A program made the position numbers and the translations under genes. From Flavobacteriales bacterium (GTDB lineage Bacteria; Bacteroidota; Bacteroidia; Flavobacteriales; TMED113), in assembly GCA_002722215.1 (NCBI GenBank), contig PBKX01000013.1, positions 6,712 through 43,347 on the forward strand: a DNA stretch of 36,636 nt, read 5' to 3'. The notes below the pieces were generated by a model. That model did not search any database, was not told the DNA's origin, and saw nothing but the letters and a program-made list of their open reading frames with translations. Positions 27,346 through 36,502 of the stretch are shown in pieces. The first letter of the stretch is position 1; each line of letters starts with the position of its first letter.

Positions 27346-28659
27346 TTATAAATAACTAACTATTTGTTCTAGTTTTAAACTTCTTGAGCCTTTAATAAAA
27401 ATAGAGGCATTATTAATCTCCAGTTTTGATACCAAATCAATGCATTCTTTTATCGAGTTTACTTTTTGATAATTTTCAGCTATTGTATTATTAAATACTT
27501 TGCCAACTAAAATGCAATTTTGGACATTATGCTTTTTTAGGATTTCTATTATTCCCTGATGATATTGAATTGTGTTATTACCCAACTCAAGCATATCTCC
27601 TAAAATAAACCAGCTATTTTTGTGTTTTAAGTATTGATAAATTTCTATAAAATTAATAATGCCACTTGACATGCTTGTTGGATTAGCATTATATGCGTCT
27701 AGTATTATAGTGTTTCTATCTTTTTCTATAAATTCAGATCGATTGTTTTTTAGTTTTAGATTTTTTAAACTTTTTTTTATCTCTTCCTTTGGTGTCTGAA
27801 GCAGGTCAGCTATTGTTATTGCAGAGATAATATTGTTTATATTATACTTGCCCAGTATTTGTGTTTTTATATAACTTAAATTAGGGTAATTGATCTCAAT
27901 AAAGGGATTACATTGATATTCAAACTCTTTTAAGATATGATTTTTTTTCTGTTTCCTTAAAACAGGAATTTGATAGGCAATGGATTTTATATAGTTATTA
28001 ATTAATCTTTTTAATATGGGATCATTGGCATTGTAAATAATCCAGCCATTGGTTTTCTTAAGGTATTTAAATAATTCATTTTTTGCTTCGATAATATTCT
28101 GTTTGCTTCCAAATTCTCCGATATGAGCATCTCCAATGCTTGTAATAATCCCATGTGTTGGTTTAGCTATTTCACAAAGTTCTTGTATCTCCCCTATATG
28201 ATTAGCTCCCATTTCTATTACTGCGATTTCATGTTGCTCTCTTAATGACAGGACACTAAGAGGGACACCAATATGATTATTAAAATTCCCTTGAGTACTA
28301 ATTGTTTTATATGTAGATGATAGAATTGTGGTTAAAATATTTTTGGTTGTAGTTTTTCCATTAGAGCCTGTAATGCCAATAACAGGAATATTATATTTTT
28401 GTCTATGTATTTTTGCTATTTTCTGTAATGTTTCTAAGACATCCCCTACATGAATAAAGTATTTACTTATATTTTTTTTATTATCTACAATTGCAATTTT
28501 TGCCCCCTTTTTTATTGCTTCTTCCGCAAAATCGTTTCCATCAAATTGAGCTCCTTTAATAGCAAAAAAAACCGAATTTTTAATTTCTTTAGACCTTGTG
28601 TCTATACAGATTCGAGGCTCTTTTTGTATATATAATTCATATATTTTAGATGGATCCAT
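27346..28659 (-). CDS. murF: UDP-MurNAc-tripeptide-D-Ala-D-Ala ligase MurF
   Basis: Adds D-Ala-D-Ala to UDP-MurNAc-tripeptide, the last cytosolic step of peptidoglycan precursor synthesis. The 437-residue product has the Mur ligase layout: an N-terminal domain (CIDTRSKEIKNSVFFAIKGAQFDGNDFAEEA), an ATP-binding central domain with the P-loop ITGSNGKTTTK near residues 95-105 and NFNNHIGVPLSVL, and a C-terminal domain with LDAYNANPTSM and ILGDMLELG. The only plausible start is the ATG at 28659, 13 bases after the end of a strong hairpin (28673-28702). It follows gldJ on the same strand, a neighbour order also found in Flavobacterium johnsoniae as I recall. Confidence 0.96.
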   Translation of the reverse strand: MDPSKIYELYIQKEPRICIDTRSKEIKNSVFFAIKGAQFDGNDFAEEAIKKGAKIAIVDNKKNISKYFIHVGDVLETLQKIAKIHRQKYNIPVIGITGSNGKTTTKNILTTILSSTYKTISTQGNFNNHIGVPLSVLSLREQHEIAVIEMGANHIGEIQELCEIAKPTHGIITSIGDAHIGEFGSKQNIIEAKNELFKYLKKTNGWIIYNANDPILKRLINNYIKSIAYQIPVLRKQKKNHILKEFEYQCNPFIEINYPNLSYIKTQILGKYNINNIISAITIADLLQTPKEEIKKSLKNLKLKNNRSEFIEKDRNTIILDAYNANPTSMSSGIINFIEIYQYLKHKNSWFILGDMLELGNNTIQYHQGIIEILKKHNVQNCILVGKVFNNTIAENYQKVNSIKECIDLVSKLEINNASIFIKGSRSLKLEQIVSYL

Positions 28660-28672
28660 TTTTTGTATATAT

Positions 28673-28702
28673 AAAAAAACCCAAGTTTTCTTGGGTTTTT
28701 TT
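28673..28702 (-). terminator. Strong hairpin with T-run after gldJ, abutting murF
   Basis: A perfect 13-base stem (CCCAAG plus a run of A, and its complement CTTGGG plus a run of T) with a 4-base loop. T-runs lie on both sides, so it can act in either direction. It lies 22 bases after the gldJ stop and ends 13 bases before the murF ATG, so it should end gldJ transcripts or partly attenuate murF. Confidence 0.8.
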
Positions 28703-28724
28703 GTTTTTAAAAATACTATTTCAT

Positions 28725-31019
28725 CTAGTATTCGTCAAATTTCTTGTTATTATTTATATATTTCCATCTCCAAAGATGCGGATTCTCAAGGTCTTTTTGG
28801 TGTTTGTTCATACCTGGATTGTTAGTGTTGACATCATACTCGCCTCCAGCTACATATCCAAGGTGATCAATCACACATCTAAATCCAATATCACTTTTTG
28901 CTAAATCCTCATTTAAGAATCTTTTTGCTCCTGGACTTAACCAATATGCGTCATCTTGCCAAGATCCACCTTTATAGACCCTAGTATAGTTATTAATTAA
29001 TGTAGTCCTTCCATAATCGTAGGTTCCCCATCCAGAGTAATCTGGCCCAACAGGGGTTCGTCCTTCACCATCACGATAATCAATATTATTAGCTCTTTGG
29101 TACTGTCTTTTTGGACTACTTCTTGGGTTTGTTGACTTTGCCGCTAAATAGTCATAAGCATCTCTACCATATGGACGATCACCGCTATAATTTTCATCGG
29201 AGTGAGTTGAGTTAGGGTTCTCATAATTATAATCTCCCTGCATTCCCAGATCTCTTCCTTTATAAATATTGTAAGGAGATTCATCATTCCAATGATATCT
29301 GTCGTCATCAGTTCTGTCTCCTTCATTATCATCTATTGGGTCATCACTACCATCTAGTTGTTCATTAATCATAACCATAGTCCCAGGATTAGCTGGGAAA
29401 ATATATTCTCCATTTTCAGCCATTAAGCCAAGAGCCTTTGCCTGCTCATCAGTGTCTAGATCTTGTAAAGTTTTTGCATATCCATCTTGATCTCTTGCAA
29501 TTTGTTTGAATAAATTGCCTCTAAATGGATTTAAATCATTCGAAACTAGTGGAGTTAATGGGCGATATACGTCCATTACCCATTCACTGACATTCCCCGC
29601 CATATCATAAAGCCCCCAGTCGTTAGGAGGAAATGATCCAACAGGCATAGTCATAGTTCCTAAATCATTATTAACTGGTGATACCCCAGCATAGTCTCCT
29701 CGTCCATGTCTAAAGTTTGCTAAAAATTGACCGCCTCTCATAAATTCAAATTTAGCTTCGTCACTATTTTTCGCTGTTTGATGCATTTTATTGTTAGCTC
29801 GGATGTAATTTTCATAACCAATAGCAGAATATCCTGCTCCACTTCCTTCCCATTCGTCTTTCCCCTGTCTTCCATCTCCTGATGTTCTTCCATCAGTTAG
29901 AGATTGTATGAAGGCTTCATTTGAATTATCACCTCTCAGGGTCCCATACTGTTGCCTTCTTAAATCTTGTTGAACACTAGAAAAAGGTTGTCTTAGCCCA
30001 ATCCTTCCTGATTTACTTCCATCGTCTACATGGCCATCAGCATCTCTACTTCTCCATGGATAGAATTTCCCATGTTGATTTCCATCTAGGTGAACGGTAG
30101 TATTATACCCAGCCACAGCAGCGAATTCCCATTCTGCTTCAGTAGGTAATCTGTATGGGGAGGTAAAAATACCATCTTCAATTCTAATTTTACGTTTTTT
30201 AGTTTTCCAGTTTGGCTCATCATCATCTCTTGCGCCAAGATCTTCGATTCCTTTTTTCAGCTCATCAGGTTTGTCAAAATTATCCAATTGGTATTCGGGA
30301 TATTTTAAATATTTCATTGTATTAAAATAACCAACAACATCTCCTTCATCCCAGTATCCTTCTAGGTGTTTCCTCCATAGCTTGGTTTCTTTTTTAGGAT
30401 CTCCAAGTGCTCCAGCTTCAATAACTCTTCTTTCATTGACTCTATCTGTTCTCCAATCACAATAATCCACGGCTTGTTGCCAACTGACTCCCACTACTGG
30501 ATAATCTTGATATGCCGGATGTCTAAAATATTGTGTTACCATGGGCTCATTATAGCTTAGCTCTGATCGCCAAACTGTACTGTCAGGTAAAGCATGGGCA
30601 TATAGATAGGCAAATTCACCTTCTCCATCTTCCCAAAAAACTCTTTTCATCCAATAAGTATATTCTCTGTACTGAAGGTTTGTTATTTCTGTTTGATCCA
30701 TCCAAAAAGATGATACTGTCGCTTCTTTTGGTCTATTATTTCCATCCTGCATTACATCTTCTTGTGTCCTACCCATCACAAACGTTCCCCCTTGGACAAA
30801 AACCATATTTGATGGAATTTGAGTGCCTTCCCAATTATACCAAGGCTCCCTTTCATCATTGCCATTTTTCAATCTCGCAGTGAATCCACCGTATCCTGGA
30901 GCATTGATTCCCCAGCCAGTTGTTGTTGAGTAATGATCTGGTGGTGGTGGTCCACAACCTGCTACAACTACAATTAATAAAAGGCAAAAAATATGGTGCA
31001 AATTCTTTATTATATTCAT
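28725..31019 (-). CDS. gldJ: GldJ-type gliding / T9SS lipoprotein (formylglycine-generating enzyme-like)
   Basis: Outer-membrane lipoprotein that, with GldK, forms part of the T9SS/gliding apparatus. The signal peptide ends in VVVAGC with Cys22 as the lipid-attachment residue. The body is an FGE-sulfatase-like fold: GTFVMGRTQEDVM near 88-100, RLPTEAEWEFAA near 288-299, GLYDMAGNVSEWV near 467-480, KGGSWQDDAYW near 682-692 and DIGFRCVIDH near 712-721. At 764 residues it is longer than the roughly 560 I recall for F. johnsoniae GldJ; much of the excess lies in an Asp/Asn/Gly-rich insertion between about 485 and 680. GldK is a paralogue, but the neighbourhood with porU, porV and murF matches gldJ. 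It is third in the porP, small lipoprotein, gldJ string. Confidence 0.87.
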   Translation of the reverse strand: MNIIKNLHHIFCLLLIVVVAGCGPPPPDHYSTTTGWGINAPGYGGFTARLKNGNDEREPWYNWEGTQIPSNMVFVQGGTFVMGRTQEDVMQDGNNRPKEATVSSFWMDQTEITNLQYREYTYWMKRVFWEDGEGEFAYLYAHALPDSTVWRSELSYNEPMVTQYFRHPAYQDYPVVGVSWQQAVDYCDWRTDRVNERRVIEAGALGDPKKETKLWRKHLEGYWDEGDVVGYFNTMKYLKYPEYQLDNFDKPDELKKGIEDLGARDDDEPNWKTKKRKIRIEDGIFTSPYRLPTEAEWEFAAVAGYNTTVHLDGNQHGKFYPWRSRDADGHVDDGSKSGRIGLRQPFSSVQQDLRRQQYGTLRGDNSNEAFIQSLTDGRTSGDGRQGKDEWEGSGAGYSAIGYENYIRANNKMHQTAKNSDEAKFEFMRGGQFLANFRHGRGDYAGVSPVNNDLGTMTMPVGSFPPNDWGLYDMAGNVSEWVMDVYRPLTPLVSNDLNPFRGNLFKQIARDQDGYAKTLQDLDTDEQAKALGLMAENGEYIFPANPGTMVMINEQLDGSDDPIDDNEGDRTDDDRYHWNDESPYNIYKGRDLGMQGDYNYENPNSTHSDENYSGDRPYGRDAYDYLAAKSTNPRSSPKRQYQRANNIDYRDGEGRTPVGPDYSGWGTYDYGRTTLINNYTRVYKGGSWQDDAYWLSPGAKRFLNEDLAKSDIGFRCVIDHLGYVAGGEYDVNTNNPGMNKHQKDLENPHLWRWKYINNNKKFDEY

Positions 31020-31052
31020 GATATTAAAAGATATATTTATACGATTTCAATA

Positions 31053-31070
31053 GGCTATATTGATATAGCC
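31053..31070. repeat. Perfect inverted repeat in the gldJ leader
   Basis: Arms GGCTATAT and ATATAGCC (8 bases each) around TG, 34 bases upstream of the gldJ ATG. No T-run follows, so it is more likely an operator or a leader hairpin than a terminator. Confidence 0.45.
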
Positions 31071-31083
31071 AATAATAATTTTG

Positions 31084-31135
31084 AACTAATATATTAAAAT
31101 TTTAGATAAGGAATGGTATTTTAGGTTAAAATTTT
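31084..31135. repeat. Fossil copy of the porP 3' end
   Basis: About 52 bases closely resemble the porP tail at 31415-31466; the first 20 bases are identical and include the porP stop codon. Read on the minus strand it gives NTIPYLKF-stop after an in-frame stop, against NTIPCPKF-stop in porP. The two copies lie 331 bases apart. Confidence 0.7.
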
Positions 31136-31163
31136 AGAGAAAAAAAGAGGACTTTTTAAGTAT

Positions 31164-31355
31164 CTATATGTCGAAATAAAAGTTTTCCTTTAATTGAATT
31201 TTCATTAACTCTATTGATGGTATTACCAATGTGCAAAATTCTGCATCTATTGAATTACTTTTTCTTTTTCTTTGTGGTGGCCAAAAACATGAGCTTAATA
31301 AAATAGTAACCAAAGTAATACAAAGAAAACCTTTAAAATTTGCAATTATATTCAT
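31164..31355 (-). CDS. Small predicted lipoprotein between porP and gldJ
   Basis: A 63-residue protein with a signal peptide ending in ILLSSC (Cys23 as lipid-attachment residue), then a short basic stretch WPPQRKRKS and a tail without recognisable domain. I know no family. The N-terminus MNIIANFKGFLC is similar to that of GldJ (MNIIKNLHHIFC), with Cys at position 12 in both, and the first 11 coding bases are identical. The start codons are 336 bases apart, close to the 331-base offset of the porP tail copies. It is therefore probably a product of tandem duplication of the porP-gldJ junction. It may be a real small lipoprotein or an accidental open frame; its place within a T9SS operon keeps the first option open. 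Confidence 0.55.
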   Translation of the reverse strand: MNIIANFKGFLCITLVTILLSSCFWPPQRKRKSNSIDAEFCTLVIPSIELMKIQLKENFYFDI

Positions 31356-31414
31356 AATACGAATTATTTAAATTTTTATAAAAATCAATCCTAGCAAGGA
31401 TATAAGATTATCGC

Positions 31415-31466
31415 AACTAATATATTAAAATTTTGGACAAGGAATAGTATTTTGACCAACATTTTT
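31415..31466. repeat. porP 3' end, source copy of the duplicated segment
   Basis: Covers the last codons and stop of porP plus 10 bases beyond it. It matches 31084-31135 at most positions, with the exact 20-base block starting AACTAATATATT. A short hairpin, ATCCT-AGCA-AGGAT at 31388-31401, lies just downstream in the porP direction and is followed by a T-rich stretch. Confidence 0.7.
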
Positions 31467-32423
31467 ATAAATACAATCAAGTTGTATTTGGAGAGATATT
31501 TCATGTGCTCCTCCAGAGGATATTCCTAGTCTTGAAACGGTTAAGTCATAACTATATCCAATTTTATATCTATCTAGTTCATACCCCAATAGCATAATAA
31601 TTGCGTCAGAGTTATTAAAGCCCCTTCTATACGCTAAGCCTAATCCCAAATTATTTGATGATAAAGATGCACCAAGATTAATTTGTTCTGATTCTCCTTG
31701 TTTTTGGAATATAAAATGTGGTGTTAAAACATTTAATCTTCCAAGAAACTTTTTCCAACCCAGTTCATCTAGAGGAATTGCAGTTCCCCCATGGACGGTT
31801 ATTTTCATTGGTAGTTTACCTTGATTAGATAAATCTAGAAAGGAATAAGTAGGTTCTTGTAAATGATGTACTGCGGTTCCAATAAAGTATCGATTTATAT
31901 TTACTAAAATACCAGCTGATAAATCAGTATAGCTTGCCTTAAAGTATTGTTCTGCACTTAAAGGGTCATCAGTGGGGTAAATAAAACCATATAGTTCATC
32001 AATTTGATCACCAAAAAAATGTTCTGTGTTTAATGTTCTTTCAAAGTAGCTAAATTGAAATCCAGCGGATAATATAGTGGTATTTGAAATATAATTATGA
32101 TACGAATATATTAGAGATGCTTTATTAGTTGTTAATACTCCACTACCAGCATTGTCATGTAAGAGAATTAAACCCAGTCCTCCGTATATTTCTTGTACGC
32201 CAAAATCCAATGATGAACTATATGTGACATAATCACCGGGTAGTCCAGGCCATTGATTGCGGTAATTCATAATCCATCTAGGACAAAATTTCGAGCCAGC
32301 ATAAGCAGGATTCAAGTACATTGGATTAGCATAAAATTGTGAGAAGTGTGGATCTTGTCCCATGGATTTTAATCCTGAAAACAATATAAATAAAAGTACA
32401 AATAATCTAAAAAACGATTTCAT
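31425..32423 (-). CDS. T9SS membrane protein of the PorP/SprF family
   Basis: Outer-membrane beta-barrel of the PorP/SprF family, 332 residues. The signal peptide ends in SGLKSMGQ, and the mature part opens with the family hallmark DPHFSQFYANPMYLNPAYAGS. The middle contains repeated barrel strands with the motif SYHNYISNTTILSAGFQFSYF, and the end is the family-like SLQIQLDCIYKN and CPKF tail. PorP is a component or partner of the T9SS translocon; SprF-type members instead help secrete a specific adhesin, and sequence alone does not settle which this is. It is the first gene of the minus-strand string ending in gldJ and is divergent from porU with 167 bases between the starts. Confidence 0.93.
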   Translation of the reverse strand: MKSFFRLFVLLFILFSGLKSMGQDPHFSQFYANPMYLNPAYAGSKFCPRWIMNYRNQWPGLPGDYVTYSSSLDFGVQEIYGGLGLILLHDNAGSGVLTTNKASLIYSYHNYISNTTILSAGFQFSYFERTLNTEHFFGDQIDELYGFIYPTDDPLSAEQYFKASYTDLSAGILVNINRYFIGTAVHHLQEPTYSFLDLSNQGKLPMKITVHGGTAIPLDELGWKKFLGRLNVLTPHFIFQKQGESEQINLGASLSSNNLGLGLAYRRGFNNSDAIIMLLGYELDRYKIGYSYDLTVSRLGISSGGAHEISLQIQLDCIYKNVGQNTIPCPKF

Positions 32424-32428
32424 ATGTT

Positions 32429-32550
32429 ATATTCCAACAGAAGTAACAAGTATACAATAATTTTTTTAAAAAAATTAAGAACAAAGATATTATATTTCTA
32501 TTTCTTAGTTAGATGTTAACAATTTATTATATTAATTAACGTTGGAATAT
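32429..32550. promoter_or_regulatory. Divergent porP-porU control region with a 10-base inverted repeat
   Basis: ATATTCCAAC at 32429-32438 and its exact complement GTTGGAATAT at 32541-32550 flank the intergenic region. The first copy ends 6 bases before the porP ATG on the minus strand; the second lies 40 bases upstream of the porU ATG. A near-consensus -7 box TTACTTTG sits at 32550-32557 for porU, and TATACTTG at 32454-32447 for porP. These could mark a shared regulator site. Confidence 0.35.
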
Positions 32551-32590
32551 TACTTTGATTTATTATAAATTTATTAATTCATTTCATGTT

Positions 32591-35500
32591 ATGACAAAGC
32601 TTATTTACTTTTTCTATTTTTTCTGCTTGCTTTTTTCAAAAGCATCTTCACAAGAATTACGTGTAATATGTTGGTCTGGTGTAAATTCGGTTTTAGTTAA
32701 TGACTCATTAGTTAATTTATTAGATTTTAAAAATTCAACTCATGATTCTACAATTAGTGAAAATAATATATATGTAGAGAAAATCCCAATTAATTCAGAA
32801 TTGGCAGAGCTGACTATTTCTGATGTAGAATATCTTAATATATTAGATTCGGAATTCAATAAAGTATTAGGTTCGGAATTGACCAATGATATAAAGTATG
32901 ATTATTTTATTGGTACTGAAAAAAAGAAACACTACGTATATTTTTATTTATCACCATTTGTGAAAGATGGAGATTTAATAAAAAAGGTTTCAAGTTTCAA
33001 GATTCAAATTCATGAAAATACTACTTCAAAAAAAAATCTAAAAAAAGACGTTGTAGATAATTCGATTTTAAGTTCAGGTAATTGGTATAAAATTGGTGTT
33101 ACTGAAACCGGAATACATAAAGTAGATTTTAATTTTTTGAATTCACTAGGTATCGATGTTAACAGCCTGAATCCGGATTTCATTAGAATATATGGTAATA
33201 AAGCAGGCGTATTAGAAGAGGGCCTAGTCGAAGTAGATGATTTATTAGAGCTTGCTATAGATGTATATGGAGATCAAGATGGATCGTTTGATTCAGATGA
33301 TTATGTGCTTTTTTATGGTCAATCTCCACACATTTGGGAGTATAATGGGGATGAATTTATTTATCAAAAAAACATCTATACAGATACTATGTATTATTTT
33401 CTTTCTATTGATTTGGGTGTGGGTAAGCGAATTCCAAATATGCCTCATAATTATATATTAGGTGATCCTATAGAATCAAGTCCAGTTACTAGCTATGATA
33501 CTTATTTTATTCATGAGAATGATGACGTGAATTTAGTGAACACCGGGAGGCAATGGTTTGGAGAGTCTTTTTCCTTTGATTATAATCAAGATTTTAATAC
33601 TCCTATTACTACTTGGCTGAATGACTCTATTTTATTGAATGCTAATTTTGCTGTCAGGTCTTCGGGCCCCTCTAACTTTGAAATTTCTAATAATGAAAAT
33701 ACTATTATTAGTCATTCTATTTCCTCTATAAGTTCGTCTTCAGACACATATTATATTGCTAGTTCAGTCAGCTCTAATTTTGCACCTTCTACAAGTGATT
33801 CATATATTTCAATCAATTATAATAATAATGCGAATACATCAGCATTAGCTTGGTTAGATTATTTTTCATTACAAGGTAGAGCAAGTCTTTCAGTAGATGA
33901 AACATCTCATTTCTTATTTCGAGATACAAAGTCACTATCAGATTCTGGTTCCGTTAATTTTAAATTATCTAAATCACTGCAGGAACATGGATGTATTGTA
34001 TGGAATGTTACTGATCCTATGAATGTTACAAACCAACTGCTAGCTAACGCAAACCCGTGGGATTGTTTTTTTAAGACTACTAGCTTAACATTACAAGAGT
34101 TCTTGGTGATTTCAGATTTTGATAATGCTTTTTCTCCTCATTTTGTTGAGTTTGTGCCAAACCAGAATATACATGGATCGGAACAGCCAAGTTACATTAT
34201 TGTTGCTCATCCAAATTTTATGAACTCAGCAAATCGGTTAGCAGATTACCATATTAACTCAACTGGAGACAATGTCTTAGTAGTTAGTACTGAGCAAGTC
34301 TACAATGAATTTAGCACAGGCTCTCAAGATATTAGCGCAATAAGAAATTTAGTGAAAATGTTTTATGATCGAGCAGAAACAGATGATGATGTGCCAAAAA
34401 ATTTATTATTGTTCGGTGATGCTTCTTTTGATTATAAAAATAAGCTATATGGGCTTACAAACTTTGTGCCCACATACGAATCTTATGCCTCTAGCAATAT
34501 CGAGACATCCTATTGCACCGATGATTATTTTGGTGTTCTTGATGATGGAGAGGGTATGTGGAATGGGGGATTGAATAGTAATGCGGTTTATATGGATTTA
34601 TTAGATATTGGGATTGGAAGAATTCCTGTTTCTAATTCAGGAGATGCTGAAAAGTTTATAGATAAAATTATACACTATAGTAGTTTGTCCTCTAGAGGAA
34701 ACTGGAAGAATGAAATTTGTTTTGTCGCAGATGATGCGGATGTAGACTGGGAAGATAATCTAATTATTCATGCTGATGCCTTAGCAAACAAAGTAGATAC
34801 TCTATATCCAAAATTTAATGTCAATAAAATATATCTTGATTCATATGAACAGTCTTTGTCTCTAGGATCTCAACGTTATCCGGATGCACAATCAGACTTA
34901 ATTAAATTAATTGAGGATGGGGTTTTTATTATTAATTATGTTGGTCATGGTGGAGAAGTGGGATGGGCATCAGAACGGATCCTGGAGTTATCAGATATAA
35001 ATGGTTTTCAAAACATAGATAAATTACCAGTTTTTATTACAGCAACTTGTGAGTTTACAAGATATGATGATCCAAATCGAATATCCGCTGGTGAGTATTT
35101 GTTATTAAATCCATCTGGTGGTGCGATTGGTTTATATAGCACTTCTCGTAGTGTTGGCGAATCCGCTACATATGCTTTGGTAAATAGTTTATATAATTAT
35201 TTGCCAGATGAAAATTTGAATCTTACATTTGGCGAATCCCTTAATAAAGCAAAAAATGACCCATTGACATCATTTAATAGCATTAAGCGTAGATTTTCAT
35301 TTTTTGGAGATCCACATTTAAAATTAGCACAACCGGACTATACTATTCATACAACATCTATACAATTACTAGATTCTCTTGGCATCTTGATATCGAGTTC
35401 CGATAATCTAGGACTTAATGATACAATTCACTCCTTGAGTCATGTTAGAGTTAGTGGAGAAATTAAAGATGCATCAAACAATGATGAGAATAATATATTA

Positions 35501-36457
35501 AGTGATTTTTCGGGTGTTTTGTTTGCTAAAGTATTTGACAAACCCTCTTTATATACGACTTTAAATAACGATGGAGTATTGTCTGAACCATTTAATTATT
35601 ATTTACAAAATAATACTATTTATAATGGTAAGGTTGATGTGACTAATGGTTTATGGTCATTTGAATTCATTGTACCAAAGGATATTAGCTATCATTATGG
35701 AAATGGAAAAATTAGTTGTTATGCAAGTGATAGTATTATGGGAGAAGCTTCTGGTTTAGATCAGAATTTAGTTGTTGGAGGAGTCAGTGATTATGCTGCG
35801 ATAGATTTGGATGGACCAACAATTAAATTATTTATGAATGATACTAATTTTGTTTCAGGAGGATATACTAATGCTAATCCAGAACTTTTAGCTTTATTAT
35901 TTGATGAATCAGGTATTAATACGATAGGGACTGGGATAGGGCATGATTTAACAGCCACTTTAGACGAAGACAACTGGGGACAATATATCTTAAATGATTA
36001 CTATGAGTCAGATTTAAATAGTTTTCAGTCTGGACAAGTTGTTTTTCCCTTTTCTGATTTGACAGACGGTGAACATAGTTTAAGCTTTAAGGCTTGGGAT
36101 GTGTATAATAATTTAAGTATTGTTAGTATTGATTTTTTTGTCACATCCTCTTCGGAATTGGCTATTCAACAGTTGTTTAGTTATCCCAATCCCTCGTCTT
36201 CATTTACTCAATTTGTCTTTGAGCATAATAGACCGGGAGAAGTCTTAGATGTTAGGGTGGATATTTTTTCGTTGAATGGGGAGTTAGTTAAAACATTATC
36301 AAGTAGTATCTTTACAACTGGCTTTAGAGATGAGTCAATAATCTGGAATATTGATCCGAGTATTAACCGGGGGATATATATATATAGACTGTTGGTTAAT
36401 TCTCAGAATGATAATTCAATTTCACAAAAAACAGAAAAACTTATAATAGTAAGGTAG
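32591..36457 (+). CDS. porU: T9SS sortase PorU (C25 gingipain-like peptidase)
   Basis: Surface cysteine protease-like sortase that cuts off the T9SS C-terminal signal and attaches cargo to the outer surface. The 1288-residue product has a signal peptide ending near KASSQ, an N-terminal prodomain-like part (about 25-540), the C25 catalytic domain (about 540-900) and a beta-rich C-terminus with its own sorting domain (SYPNPSSSFTQFVF to EKLIIVR). The catalytic pair is intact: His786 in NYVGHGGEVGW and Cys820 in FITATCEFTRYDDP. I use the ATG at 32591 (MTKLIYFFYFF) rather than the TTG at 32555, which lies in the promoter region. The next gene is porV, its functional partner, 45 bases downstream. 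Confidence 0.96.
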   Translation: MTKLIYFFYFFCLLFSKASSQELRVICWSGVNSVLVNDSLVNLLDFKNSTHDSTISENNIYVEKIPINSELAELTISDVEYLNILDSEFNKVLGSELTNDIKYDYFIGTEKKKHYVYFYLSPFVKDGDLIKKVSSFKIQIHENTTSKKNLKKDVVDNSILSSGNWYKIGVTETGIHKVDFNFLNSLGIDVNSLNPDFIRIYGNKAGVLEEGLVEVDDLLELAIDVYGDQDGSFDSDDYVLFYGQSPHIWEYNGDEFIYQKNIYTDTMYYFLSIDLGVGKRIPNMPHNYILGDPIESSPVTSYDTYFIHENDDVNLVNTGRQWFGESFSFDYNQDFNTPITTWLNDSILLNANFAVRSSGPSNFEISNNENTIISHSISSISSSSDTYYIASSVSSNFAPSTSDSYISINYNNNANTSALAWLDYFSLQGRASLSVDETSHFLFRDTKSLSDSGSVNFKLSKSLQEHGCIVWNVTDPMNVTNQLLANANPWDCFFKTTSLTLQEFLVISDFDNAFSPHFVEFVPNQNIHGSEQPSYIIVAHPNFMNSANRLADYHINSTGDNVLVVSTEQVYNEFSTGSQDISAIRNLVKMFYDRAETDDDVPKNLLLFGDASFDYKNKLYGLTNFVPTYESYASSNIETSYCTDDYFGVLDDGEGMWNGGLNSNAVYMDLLDIGIGRIPVSNSGDAEKFIDKIIHYSSLSSRGNWKNEICFVADDADVDWEDNLIIHADALANKVDTLYPKFNVNKIYLDSYEQSLSLGSQRYPDAQSDLIKLIEDGVFIINYVGHGGEVGWASERILELSDINGFQNIDKLPVFITATCEFTRYDDPNRISAGEYLLLNPSGGAIGLYSTSRSVGESATYALVNSLYNYLPDENLNLTFGESLNKAKNDPLTSFNSIKRRFSFFGDPHLKLAQPDYTIHTTSIQLLDSLGILISSSDNLGLNDTIHSLSHVRVSGEIKDASNNDENNILSDFSGVLFAKVFDKPSLYTTLNNDGVLSEPFNYYLQNNTIYNGKVDVTNGLWSFEFIVPKDISYHYGNGKISCYASDSIMGEASGLDQNLVVGGVSDYAAIDLDGPTIKLFMNDTNFVSGGYTNANPELLALLFDESGINTIGTGIGHDLTATLDEDNWGQYILNDYYESDLNSFQSGQVVFPFSDLTDGEHSLSFKAWDVYNNLSIVSIDFFVTSSSELAIQQLFSYPNPSSSFTQFVFEHNRPGEVLDVRVDIFSLNGELVKTLSSSIFTTGFRDESIIWNIDPSINRGIYIYRLLVNSQNDNSISQKTEKLIIVR

Positions 36458-36502
36458 TTTTTTCGTTAGTTTGTGTAACAAGAAATTACAAAACAATTTA
36501 TT

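Noticed and set aside
32555-32590. TTG start for porU
   Set aside because: It falls inside a -7-like box; the ATG at 32591 gives a normal signal peptide.
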